Program-made: the position numbers and the translations under genes | Assembly (NCBI GenBank): GCA_025677815.1 | Contig: JAIXMP010000001.1 | Coordinates: forward strand, 1,302,001-1,366,000 | Source: Phascolomyces articulosus | Lineage: Eukaryota > Mucoromycota > Mucoromycetes > Mucorales > Lichtheimiaceae | Direction: 5' to 3' | Length of the DNA: 64,000 bases | Shown here: positions 47,111 through 59,991 of the stretch, in pieces | How positions within the stretch are numbered: the first letter of the stretch is position 1 | Layout of the letters: the number at the start of each line of letters is the position of its first letter | The notes under the pieces: generated by a model | What the model saw: the letters and a program-made list of their open reading frames with translations, nothing else | Databases searched by the model: none | Told to the model about the DNA's origin: nothing

Positions 47111-48962
47111 GAGTTGCGGACAAAAATGTGTGACAAAATTTAAAACTATTTTTCTCTATCAGTTTTCAAGATATAATTATCAAACTTTCAAAATACATCA
47201 GGAACAATCTAAAGTTATATATATAAAAAACTGGAGTCAGGGGGGGTACAATAATGATATACTTCTTATATGATAGAAAAAAAAAGATCAATTTTTGACA
47301 AAAATTAAAATTAAAAAAATAAAATCAGACATGAAATTTTTATTATTCCTCCGCATCACTAGATTCAGGATCACCAAATTCTTGAACAAGGCTTTCGTTA
47401 TCATTTATGTTTCTAGTTCTACGTTGTTCCTCATGCCATTTCTGATAATCTTTACATTTATCAACAGTTTTTAACCATAGAGATCTCAAATCAGAATCTT
47501 TAATCTTGGCAAATTCCTCCAGAAGACGAGTCCTTGCTGAACCAGAGGTAGGGTTTTGAATTGGATTGGAAGCAATTCTGTTTTTAACAATCCCCCATAC
47601 CTTTTCAATTGGTTGAAGCTTACAGTGGTAGGGAGGGGTCTTCTTGATTGTATGCCCGTATTTTTGTGCGATTTCATATATTGGGTAGGTGGGAGTGTGG
47701 TTGATTTCTTTGACTTTTTCCTTGAGCTTTTCAACACTTAATGTTCTTGTTGCACCATAAGGAAGTCGATAACCATTTGCCCGAAACCACTCAATAATTT
47801 GAGCTCTACTGGCATTTGTTGTAGGCCTAGGATTTGAGCAACGTATATGATACTTTGCACCATCCATATGAATATGGCATGGGCCGTATTTCTGAAGTTT
47901 TTTACAAAGATCCTCAAAAAGATTTTCAAAGATCTCTGCATTAAAATTACCCTTATAGTCATGGTAATCTGGAGCAATTTGCGCATCCCTTACTACTCGA
48001 GGCATCGTATGCCATAAATCCTCATCTTTGCTTTTTCTACCACGTTTTTGACCAGCTGCTGGACGAATATGTTGTTGTCCTTTGACTGGCCAAATGTACA
48101 AAGAGTTTTCAACCAATTTGAAGGTCATACGATTGCCTTGTCTGAATGCAACAAATGCTCCAAAAATCACCAGCATTGGTTTCCTTCCAGACTCTCTTAA
48201 CGTTGTCCCGGGTTCAAACCATGATTTCCTTGAATGATGATCGAAGTGCAGGTAAGATTCATCCAGAAAAACTTCAGTAATAATAGGTAGGTTGTTGGCG
48301 TTAAGGTTGTCTAGACGGTCACTAAGATACTTTTCGCGGTAAAGGATGTTCGCTGGAGTTTCATGCAAAATGTTCAGTCTATTCCCCTTTCCATACTTGA
48401 ACTTCATAGCCACCAAGTATCTTCGCATAGTACGTACACTGTTCACTTGGTAGCCTGTACCTTCTAGAAACTCTTTGACGTGTTTTGCAAAAGTTGGTTT
48501 ACCTTTTGCGTTGCATTCGCCAATGAAATCTCGAATGAAATGGTATTGCTCCTGAGTAAAAGCCAACTTAGGGCGACCAGGTGTAGATGTCATTTCGACG
48601 TCTTTATCGTCATTGTATAACCGAATGACTTTGCCTGCTGTTGTTTCTGAAACACCAGTGAACTTGGCAAGTAGCTTGCGAGCTCCGAGAGCTGTAGTAT
48701 ATCTTCCAGTTGTAATTTCCTCTTGTAATGTGCGATGAACTAGCTTTAAAGTGATCCAGTGATCATTACTTAATTGGCTTTTAGAGAGTGTTAAATTTTG
48801 AGATGTTGTCGACATATTATGAAAAAGGTACTATTCGAAAGTACGCGTTCTGATGAGTTCAAAAATTTATATCTCTAAAGTCACATTTTACACTATGCTT
48901 TAACTTTATTAAGTGAGACTTTTTTCAAGCAAAATTTTGTCACACATTTTTGTCCGCAACTC
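47111..48962 (-). mobile_element. Complete Tc1/mariner-type transposon, 1852 bp
   Basis: Both ends carry the same 31-base terminal inverted repeat with no mismatch, starting GAGTTGCGGACAAAAATGTG, at 47111-47141 and 48932-48962. A TA dinucleotide flanks each side (47109-47110 and 48963-48964), the target duplication expected for this superfamily. Inside is one uninterrupted transposase gene. Intact ends and frame suggest a recent and possibly still mobile insertion. It lies between the cap methyltransferase gene and the dispersed repeat copy B. Confidence 0.93.
47343..48815 (-). CDS. Tc1/mariner (IS630 superfamily) DDE transposase
   Basis: Cut-and-paste transposase, 490 residues, one exon. 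The N-terminal 150 residues contain two helix-turn-helix-like segments (TALGARKLLAKFTGVSETTA, then FAKHVKEFLEGTGYQVNSVR and RTMRRYLVAM) separated by a STPGRPKLAF linker resembling the GRPR-type hook. The catalytic DDE domain has D185 in VFLDESYLHF, D318 in IHMDGAKYH and E404 in LQPIEKVWG, a pattern typical of the superfamily. The spacing between the second D and E is 85 residues instead of the usual 34-37 because of an inserted helical segment (ASRAQIIEWFRANGYRLP to KLKEKVKE). No stop or frameshift. Codon use is less A/T-extreme than in the flanking DNA. Confidence 0.93.
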   Translation of the reverse strand: MSTTSQNLTLSKSQLSNDHWITLKLVHRTLQEEITTGRYTTALGARKLLAKFTGVSETTAGKVIRLYNDDKDVEMTSTPGRPKLAFTQEQYHFIRDFIGECNAKGKPTFAKHVKEFLEGTGYQVNSVRTMRRYLVAMKFKYGKGNRLNILHETPANILYREKYLSDRLDNLNANNLPIITEVFLDESYLHFDHHSRKSWFEPGTTLRESGRKPMLVIFGAFVAFRQGNRMTFKLVENSLYIWPVKGQQHIRPAAGQKRGRKSKDEDLWHTMPRVVRDAQIAPDYHDYKGNFNAEIFENLFEDLCKKLQKYGPCHIHMDGAKYHIRCSNPRPTTNASRAQIIEWFRANGYRLPYGATRTLSVEKLKEKVKEINHTPTYPIYEIAQKYGHTIKKTPPYHCKLQPIEKVWGIVKNRIASNPIQNPTSGSARTRLLEEFAKIKDSDLRSLWLKTVDKCKDYQKWHEEQRRTRNINDNESLVQEFGDPESSDAEE

Positions 48963-49044
48963 TATGTAACACAAGTTATTTTATGCAACCGAAAAACTGA
49001 CATCAGAAAGTATTTTATAAATTGTTGTCACCACTGTATAAGTG

Positions 49045-49797
49045 TTTTTCCTCTTAAAAGTATTGCGCACAAATAGGCATTGATTGAGTTGCGACATCGG
49101 CATCAATGTTAGATCCTACTACGTTTGTAAATTTTCAATTAAAGTAGGGACACCGCTTCCGATCTAATCAAACCACTCACCCTTTACAAGCTGAAGGACA
49201 TTGTCAACTTGCCAGAGTATAGTGATCGTATTTCTATACCAACTGGGAGAATTGAGTACATAAGAAGCAAAGTAAGTTGACGTTGGATAACCCATTATCG
49301 ATTCAGTTACTTCAACAACAACGTCAGAACAAAAAAAAACCAACCTTGGGCGATGATACGCATGATAAATAAGAAAGAATACAAGGTTTGTAAAAAGAAT
49401 TTCAGCAAGCAGCTTGATTCCTTTTGTGCGTTGAACAAACGATAGAATTTACAATTTCGATTTGCAAAAAAACATTGAACGTTATGTATTTCGAATTTGA
49501 TCGCGTTATGTTTGTCATTTATTTTGGTTGCCATTGCTGTTAATTGCCATATCTTATAATATAGAAAAAAAAAAGCAAAATTAGAAAGGGTATAAAACAG
49601 GTATAGTGGAAAAGGTGGTAGAAAAAAAAATAGTTCATTAAAATATAAAAAGGAATGGAGAAAGAAAAAGTCAAAAGTAAAAAAACGGTTTCGCGTTTAG
49701 CATGAAATAGGTTCTGTTCGTGTAACCGTGATCGCAAATCCGTTGAAGACAGAGTTCTCTGTTGAGAGAGATTTTTTGAAAACCCAGGTAAACATGT
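49045..49797 (-). repeat. Degenerate dispersed repeat with relic ORF, copy B
   Basis: Partner of 14890-15625 on the opposite strand. Minus-strand landmarks: TAAACGCGAAACCG at about 49690, MATKINDKHNAIKFEIHNVQ from 49534, FYRLFNAQKE, then after a poorly conserved gap a segment ending LQLVKGEWFD and a stop at about 49165. The first peptide block is open here (75 codons at 49307-49534), while in copy A it has a stop. The segment lies right next to the mariner element. Confidence 0.65.
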
Positions 49798-51442
49798 TTT
49801 ACTCTCCAGCGCAAAAAAATTAAAAGACTGAAGGTTTTTTTTTTAAAGACTTAGAGATAACACCTCATAGACACTGATAAATAACACACTTCCATGTCTA
49901 ACAGCATGCCACAAGTAACTGGTGAATACGTAGGGAAAAAAATACAGATTGTTTTCAACTCATTTTCTTTTATTTTGTAATATAACATCTAACTAAAAAA
50001 GATATTTCATTTCCAAACATTTGATATAAAAGATTATATTCTTTAAACAAGAAACAGAAATCTAGCAGTGATCACATAATTAAGTCTGTATTACTGAAAC
50101 CAGAGATCACAAATCTTTTTTATATTTCCTTGCCGTATGTAGTAGTATCATCTTTTAATGCAAAACATTAAAACATAATGGATCTTTTGTAGGATCCAAA
50201 GTTGTCAAAAAAGTACAAACGCATAAAATGACCAAATTTGATGCACCATTTATGAACCGTTCTCTTTTTTAAGGATCGTTATTTATATTTGCTCTCCAAC
50301 AACATCGGCCATTCTTATTCCACTCTAGATATATCAAGCTTGCAAAAGGATGCACATCTACCAATAATACACGTTAATCATATTCATTGTTACTCGTTCC
50401 ACGAGATAGAATGACCAAAGACTGCGACTGCGTACCTTTTGGTGCTGTTGTCACCGTTATTACTACTGCTCCTGGATGTTGCTGGGATCCTCATCAATTT
50501 CATTATAATTCGTGTTATTCACAATTGTCAAGCACTTTTTTTTTTGGTATGGTTGAGGCTTTCCATAGGCAATACGTAGCGCGATGTAATAAAATAAAAT
50601 AAAATAAAATATTGGAGATCTCAGTGTAGGACATTCAATACTTTGGTATAGAATGCAATCACATGTGTATAATACTGTGTTGTGTGAGCAAGTTTTTCTT
50701 TATCAAACGTGTTTTTGAGAAGAGTGAGATCCAATTGCGCTGACGTGAAATGGGTATATGGATCTTGATATGATGTTGAGAAAGGACATGTTTAAAATTG
50801 TGAATTGGCTATTGTTGGTGTTCTGATTAGAAAAAAAAAAAAGAGGGTGCATTATTTGTAAAATAAAATAAAAAAGCCTAGTTATAACCTGTCTGCAGAA
50901 ATAAAGATGCGAATGGGAGCTATGAACCATTAACATGTTTTTTTGAAGATAAAGGATACCTGGGTCATGGTTTTTCAAGCTGTCAAACGTAAAATAGTAT
51001 CGCGTGAATTTTTTTTTTATTATTATAAAACTTTACATACAATCCGTTCACGAATTTTGTTACGGTCATGGAGATTTCTTTTTTGCTTTTTCTGTAATCG
51101 TTATTCCAATGTCATTACACAAGAAAAAAGAGAGAGATCTTTCAATAAAAAACATAGTACACACACGTTCAAGTTGAACGTTATATTTATAATAAATCTC
51201 TCATTACTATTATTATTCATTGCCACCATTAATAAAAAAGTAACATTTATAAATAGCGAGAAACAAAATGTAAACTATTTTATTACTATTTAATAAAATA
51301 ATAGAGACTACTACCATTATTTTAAAATAGTGATAGTATTTTTTTTATCATTTTCTTATTTGATTATTTTCTTCATTTTGCAGATGAAGAAAAAAAAATG
51401 CCACAAAAAAAAGAAGAAACTTCCAAGAGCTTAACGAAAAGC
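49798..51442. other. Intergenic spacer
   Basis: AT-rich, with a short (AATAAA)n run at about 50588-50609. A 71-codon plus ORF at 50387-50602 is Cys-rich in its first half (DCDCVPFGAVVTVI, APGCCWDPHQ) but has no signal peptide or known domain. Other ORFs at 50703-51293 are low-complexity. Confidence 0.4.
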
Positions 51443-51853
51443 TTACATAGGCCAACTGTTTGCGAAAGAGGATAGAGGGCCTAGGCTGTCTTCCTCTTTA
51501 CCCCAGGGACAATCGCCGTCTGTTTTTGATCCAGGGCCAGGGATGAAGAAAAAAAAGAAAAAGAAAAAGAGAAAAAAGAAAATGGGTGAAATCGGTTGTT
51601 TTTATATCTTTTTTTCTTAAGTGACTATTTTCAATTCTGGTGTTGAATTTCAATTGCTGCGGTAGGCAATTGCTTTTATATGTAAAAAATAAGGTGTATG
51701 GCTAAGAACTTGAAGAGGATGATAGGTTGAAAGAAAAGGTGAACTGTAAAGAAGTATAAAAATGGTACCTTGGTGGTCTTGCATAAATTTTATATAAATC
51801 TTCGTCTCAGCCAAATGCGTTTCACATCCAGCTCCGATGGAAGCACAGGCCAT
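51443..51853 (-). CDS. Putative two-exon micro-protein (53 residues), unidentified
   Basis: Exon 51769-51853 starts with ATG and reads MACASIGAGCETHLAETKIY then IKFMQDHQ. It ends in phase 1 at a GT donor. Joining to 51443-51519, which follows a long pyrimidine tract and CAG, keeps frame and reads DGDCPWGKEEDSLGPLSSF, then ANSWPM and a stop. The mean composition is unlike the A/T-rich noise around it, and the second exon is GC-richer than its flanks. The protein would be 53 residues with three cysteines and no transmembrane segment. I do not recognise a family. The alternatives are a relic of a larger gene or a chance joining of two open frames. It points the same way as the protease gene at 52457, and coding-like frames lie just upstream at 51890-52060. 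Confidence 0.35.
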
Positions 51854-51859
51854 CAACCC

Positions 51860-52456
51860 TTTATTTATTTTCGGTACACTTAAGGATCTTTTTACTCGCC
51901 ATCACTACCACAGTGATTACCACTAAATCCAACAAAGCCTTTGTCATAGCATTTATCATACTCATTATCACTCCGGTCATAGTTGCCATCCGAATATATT
52001 GTCTCTCAACATTCATCCTCACTTCCATTTTCTCTCATGTACTAACATAATAGGCGAGCTTGTTTTCTTTTTGTCAGACTGTTTTCGTTAAATATGTATC
52101 TATAATAGTACTGGCAAAATGAATTTCTTGATTGTAAAGTTTGATCAAAAGCTGTTATCTATCTTGCTTACCGAGGAATGATGATAAAAAAAACAGTTTT
52201 ATATATCAATAATGATTTATTATGTCAAAGAGACACAGAATGCTACCATTAATTTTACTTTTCATTGCTGAATATATTTTTTTTCGATTTTGCCATTACA
52301 ACAGTACTGTTTAAGTCTTTTAATACGTATGATTTACACAGTTATTTCTCCATATCACGTAGTTACATATAAATACACTTTTTTATACAAGGATCATCAT
52401 CAGTAATTGTTTGTTTATTTATTCATTATGCATCTATCCTATCATGTTCTGTTATA
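51860..52456. other. Spacer with coding-like minus-strand frames
   Basis: From an ATG at about 52038 the minus strand reads MRENGSEDEC, a TGA, then ETIYSDGNYDRSDNEYDKCY and DKGFVGFSGNHCGSDGE to TAA at about 51892. An overlapping frame from an ATG near 52027 is open for 51 codons. No splice model joined these convincingly to the micro-gene. The right half is ordinary AT-rich 3' flank of the protease gene. Confidence 0.35.
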
Positions 52457-54161
<1,705 letters not shown>

Positions 54162-54819
54162 TGTTGAAAAAAAAAAATAAGATATTGAGAAAACGAAAGA
54201 GAAAAAAAAACGCGAGAGAGAGAGAGAAAGAAAAAAAGAAGAGGTCTATATATATATAAACAGCATGAAACATGTAAACTTAAATATATATGTCCAATCA
54301 CTTTAAGCTTCATTATTGATACTATGTGGATCACCTGTGATTGCGAATCTTCATTTTATTGTTATTGTTTTTATTATCACACATGGAAAACACATAAATC
54401 CTCACATAACCCAAATTTGACTGTTTCAGGATCCTAAAATGGCTAAAACTTGAGTTCTGTTTTTATTTATTTCAAAAGAACTTGATTTTTTGTTTTTTGT
54501 TTTTTTTTTTTTCAAAGGGGAAAAAATTAAAAAAAAAAGAGAAGAGCCAAAAAGAAGAAAGTCGAAGACGGTAAAAGAAAAGAAAAATAAGGACACATAA
54601 CACAACATGAAAAAAAAGAAGAGAAAAAGGGAAAAAAAGTGTGTGGAGGTAAGGAGAGAGAGATAGATTGTGAAAAGATAAAAGGAGACATGTACACATG
54701 ATGATATAAAAAAGATGAGTTATTAAAAAAGAGAGGTGTGGATTTTCATTTTTTGATGTTTGGTTAGGATGTGGGGAAAGAGACTGAGGAGAATAGAACT
54801 GAACGAGATACGAATACTT
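54162..54819. other. Intergenic region, protease promoter
   Basis: Leader and promoter of the protease on the left; a purine-rich (AG, GAGAGA) stretch at 54180-54240 and (TA)n at 54247-54258 that could serve as TATA. The right part is A-rich 3' flank of the RRM gene. ORFs in T-rich minus-strand frames are low-complexity. Confidence 0.5.
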
Positions 54820-55307
54820 TTAGATATCACCAGGTTGAATAGAATCTCGGTTACCTCGACCACGGTAACTACGACCTCGTCCATTTCGACCACCACGGTT
54901 TCTTCCATCAGGTACGTTAGGTCTGTTTACAATAATCTTATTACCCTTCAGAGTGTGACCATTCTTTCGGAGTGCTTCTTCAAGAGCAATTGGATCAATT
55001 AAATCTACATAGCAGTGTGATTTTGGTTGTTGGGTCATTTGATCAAATGGGAATCTTACACCAGTAATCTATTTTGTATCATCATTCTTCGTTAATATAT
55101 AATAATCATCGTCTATCCATTTGGTCTAAATTATGTTTTTTTATGCTTATGATAATGGTGTGATTCTTTTCTTTGTGAATCCACTTATATTAAATATATT
55201 ATATACCTTATCTGTACCAAAGAATTCTCTGACATCATCTTCATTTACATTGTTGCTTGCTAAACCTCCTACGTAGATAGCATATGGGCTTCGTTGCTAA
55301 TAGTAAA

Positions 55308-55343
<36 letters not shown>

Positions 55344-57424
55344 CGGTCGTTTTAATCACCATGCCATCCAAAACGTACATTTAACGTCGTCTTCTTCCAC
55401 TCAATCACAAGAAATAAATAGATCTTCATTACATACCATACTCATCCGCTTTGAATTTCTCACACTATTTTTACCAGAGTTAAAATTTTCATCTTTAAAA
55501 CTTCCATTATCTTTCCAATCACTTTCACTAGCATTGGTATCGATCGATTGTTGTGATTGTTGCTGCTGTTGTTGTTGATATTGATTGGGTTTTTCGGTAT
55601 AGGCTGTCATGGGGTTTGCAGAAGGTGGTATGACACCTGTCGTTGACATGGCAGGTGATGATGTCTGACCTGCTTGGAATTGTTGTGGTGCATTACTCTT
55701 TCTGTATGAGAAATTAAAACCTTGAGATCGAGTTTCCGCACTGACGCGACCTTGATTGACATCTAAAACAAGCCAACCAAAGGCTGCATCAGGTAAATTG
55801 AAATTCCACATATTTTTGAATGCTTGTTCATCGTTGGATAAAGGTGAAAGCATATCAGGGGGTCCGGCATTTCGTGTGGGTGGCAATCGATTCACAACAG
55901 CAAGTGCATTTTTCAAAAGTGCTGCTTGACGAACACTATAACATATAAAAAAATGTGTATATTATCGTTAATAGATGAATAGATAGATAAGCGTTGGAAA
56001 CACACACGCACGCACTCACGCAATAAGCTATATTTTTTATTGGTTTTCCATCCATCCCTTATACAAGAATACAAATAAATAAAAACCCATCCGCTCAAAC
56101 AGGGAATCGGCATTTCTATATTCATTCATTCCATAGATCCATCCTATCCTTCAATTGTTCATGATAACAAGAATGATACTTACTCGACATAGCTTTCTAC
56201 TTGTTCCTTTATTTGGTCCCATAATTGCATAAAACTACGTTGAGATTGAAGTAATCGTTCTCGATAATGATCTTGATCGGGTTGACATGAGAATTCGTTA
56301 TATGAAATACCGTAACGGAAATGCAATCCAGCTGAAATTGTGAAATCGGCCTAATATATTTCTTTACGTATTAATACTTCATTGAAGCCAAATCAAATCA
56401 GAAAATTATAGATATAATTACCCGTAAAACAAGAGCCAATTGTGCCAACAATCCTTCGCGACCTGGACTAGCATGAGTGACTAAAATTCTTATCTCGGTT
56501 TGGTCATACACCTAAGGTGCACATACATATTTATATATTTTGTACACAAATTAATACCAAATATATCCAAAAACACTCTTTGTTGTTTTCTATTTGCATA
56601 TAAATGGATAGATTCTATGCGTACCTCATTTGCTGTTTCTACCAATTCACCAATTTGCAATGCTGTTGTCCACATGGTTCCGGATCCTCCAGCAATAGTA
56701 TCCGATCCTATATAGAATTACATCTGATGGATGAATAACACGTACTTTTTTTTAAAAAAAAAACCATCCACCTAAATCACCACCCTTCCATCACCTAATT
56801 AAATCTTCCTTTGCCCCTCCCCCCTCAATATTCTCCTTCTCCAGTTTTTGATTGATCTAGTTACACATGCCTATCACTTTCGATTTTTATAAAAAAAAGA
56901 TATATTATTACCTTCACCATTATCAAAAAGTTTATGTTGAACAACTGCACCACCAAGACCAAACAATCGTAAGCTGACACCACCAATTTCCAAAAGATAA
57001 GTTGTAGCTTCATCAAGGATAAAAAGATTAGGGATCTGATATTCACGAGTTCTGAAACGTTCCAAAACAGCAACATCTTCACAAGCACCCCATACTGCAT
57101 AAACAGGTACATCCAATGTCTTTTTTCCACTCAAAAATTCGGGAAACTCGGAGAGGAAGGGCTGTGGCGATTGTTCAATTGTCGGACGCACTTGTTCAAT
57201 CGGCGAACCATTCAATCGTTTACGAACAGTGGGCGGGATCAATGTACTATACTGTACCAAATGCTTTAATGTTCTAGATAAAAAAGATAAAAAAACAAGT
57301 ATATAAATATCGTAACATTCGTTATAACTCACTGTCATCATAAAAATAGAACTGTCTCCCCTCCATTGAGAGTATAGATACTCTATGAAAGATGTAAAGA
57401 AAATAGAGCCATTTCTTTGTATTG

Positions 57425-57455
<31 letters not shown>

Positions 57456-57915
57456 CTCACCTGTCACTGATACGGTCGAGACTAGATCGGTCTATGATCA
57501 AAAATATATTGATATAATAACACTATGAGTTATCAAAAAAGAATATATATATCGCGTGTTTTGCTTCATCATGATTTACCATAAAATCCAAAATCGCCAG
57601 TATGAATAATATAATCCGCGTTTGCTTCACGCGCAAGTACGTTCAGTTGTGTGATATTGCCTATAAGGAATTTGGATATCGTGTTATAAAGTTATTATCA
57701 AACACCTAACTTCTTTTTTGTTGTTGTATTTGACAGTCTCTTTATTTTCTTTTATCTTTTTATGGATAAAAGAAAAAGAAAAAGGAAAAAGATAAACAAA
57801 ATTTACCTCGGACATCGGCCGTGCACAAGATTCTTTTTCCGTCAATGTTCATCACATTGGCACCATTATGGTTTGGAGAGGCACTTGTAGCGGATGGAAT
57901 TGGACTACCGTTCAT
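54820..57915 (-). CDS. Metallophosphoesterase-like (DUF2433 type) plus RRM fusion protein
   Basis: Ten exons in coding order: 57807-57915, 57580-57660, 57461-57491, 56912-57273, 56625-56707, 56422-56511, 56184-56350, 55437-55935, 55207-55296 and 54820-55068, giving 586 residues. The N-terminal half is a calcineurin-like phosphoesterase fold: NIDGKRILCTADVRGN, ADYIIHTGDFGFY (metal-binding), VYAVWGACEDVAVLERF, GVSLRLFGLGGAVV and ILVTHASPGREGLL. Such fungal domains are catalogued as DUF2433; the GNHE-type motif is altered to WGACED, so activity is uncertain. The middle is linker with poly-Gln. The C-terminus is an RNA recognition motif (YAIYVGGLASNNVNEDDVRE, then KSHCYVDLIDPIALEEALRK) and an Arg/Gly-rich tail (GRNRGGRNGRGRSYRGRGNR). 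An RNA-binding regulatory or processing protein is likely; substrate is unknown. Confidence 0.85.
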
Positions 57916-59991
57916 TATTTATTTATTTTTTTTATATAGTCCAGGTAAGAGAAAGAAAGAAAAAAAAAGAGGAAGAATATCAAGGAATGGCTAAAAAGAA
58001 AAAAAGGTATAAGAAAAAGAAGGTAAAAGCCAGATGAAGGTGAAAGTAAGAAAAAAGCAAAAGGGTTCGTCTTTGTTATATATAACACGCACACATAAAA
58101 AAAAGAAGAAAAAAAATGAGGTTGTCCCTTTTCTGGTTTTGTGTATTCGACAAGCGGAAACTCAATAATTGGCTTGACATTTATTATTGCCCTTTACACA
58201 CAACTAAAACTACAGTATACTGTTCATCAATTTTAATGCTCAAAAAGAAACTTTTCCCACCCACCAAAATTTTCTAATTGAGTTATGATGCTGTGTGTGT
58301 GTGTATGATGATCATATGTGTGGAACAACTTTACTATTTTCATCGTTTCACACTCCATCTTTCAAAAACAATATAGTGTACAATTATGATGTATATGTGA
58401 TCGATCGACCGTTTGATTTCGTTAAACATATCTTTTTTTTTTGCCTTTTCCATCCGCCCTTTATTTTTTTTTATAATCCGTGCAATACTAAAACAAAATA
58501 ATTGAATCAAGGCGACACAAGCGCGTGCATAACCACCGAATTTAGGTTATGAAAGAATGGATTCTCAGATAATTTTTAATCAATATAAAAAAACAACCTA
58601 TCGATCAACATCCGTGCATAACTTTTTATTACTTATTTTACCATGTGGATCAAAAGGAAGAAGGAATAAGCTTTTTTTATGTATATATGTTCATCCGATT
58701 ACTACTTCTTATGCTGCACTGTACGAACAAAGAAACTACTCCTTCCGATCTCCTTCCGAGTACCTCCTAATAATCCTGAGATAAAAATTATATTCAGGAA
58801 CCAAAAAAAAAAAAAAAAATTTTCGGTTTTAGTTTAATGGTTTTATTTAACTGAAACAAAAAAAAAACGGTGGTTGATAAATTAGTTGGTATAAATTCAC
58901 TACTAATAACTGTAATAAAAATGGCGATTAAAAAAATAAATGGAATTAATTTTGCTTGGTTCAATAGAATATAGACTTCTATCACCTTCAAAGAGCGCGG
59001 TGGAATCGGCCGTTTTTTTTTTTTTCTATTGAAAATAATAACGTTTCTGATAATTTATATGTGTAGCAGAAAAGAAAAGTAAACGCAACCTATTATTGAC
59101 TTACGTATTACTACTTTTATGGATTCTATCATTCATTTCTCATGAAGAAATACATATCGCTTAGAAATTATAAGTAATGAAATGACATTAGTTGTTTTGG
59201 TAACAACGATAGCTATACTTGCAGCATGAAGAATAATTAATTTACATGCTATCTATGTTTATTTAAAAGCATAATGAGCAACTGATGATAAAGTGAATTC
59301 TAACTTTTCAAGAAAGAATGCATTGCTTTATCCCTTCCTTCATGTTTTTCATATCAAATAAATTTAGACTAGTTGACGACTGTCATAAAGCTTTCAACTG
59401 TTTTCCTTCATTAGTTTTGCCTTGCTATGTATACTTTTATTTATTTCTTAGCAAAAAAATATGAATCCAATCTGTAATGTTATACATTCTTAATTTCAAT
59501 TAAGCTACCTATTATTCAACTGGAGATGGACATTCCTCGTGACATTTTTATTGGTCAAGAATGTACGGTTATTAATGGAAGTTCGATATGTGGCTAACTC
59601 CTTCCCAAAATATGGCATTGTATCATATAATAATGGACCAGGGATTATTGGAGCTTCATGAACGGGGGTAATTCACTGAATTTTCAATATACAATAACGT
59701 ACAAATGATATGTATAGGATGTTATAATAAGCATGAGCTTGTTGTTGTACCAATGTTAATTTTAAATTACTAATTTTTCCAAGTTGTATATTTGAAATAT
59801 GATAAACCACTACTTGTATTCATATATATAACAATGATCTTCCATTGATTCTTTTTTTCTTTTGTTACAATTAAGGCTTAGTTTTATTTTTTATTTTTGT
59901 CATTGGAGTTTTATTAAATATCTTGCCGAAAAAAAAGTGTTTTTTTCACGTCTCTTACTCTTCTGTTGATTCCTTTCTTATTCTCTTCCTT
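57916..59991. other. Divergent intergenic region (2.1 kb)
   Basis: Promoter space for the phosphoesterase-RRM gene (left) and the F-box gene (right). A purine-rich run at 57950-58110 corresponds to the left gene's pyrimidine-rich leader. Short frames near 59520-59670 (MDIPRDIFIGQECTVINGSS) look protein-like but end after about 25 codons. Nothing else recognised. Confidence 0.5.

Noticed and set aside
47486..47986. ORFs in alternative frames of the transposase region
   Set aside because: Shadows of the transposase gene.
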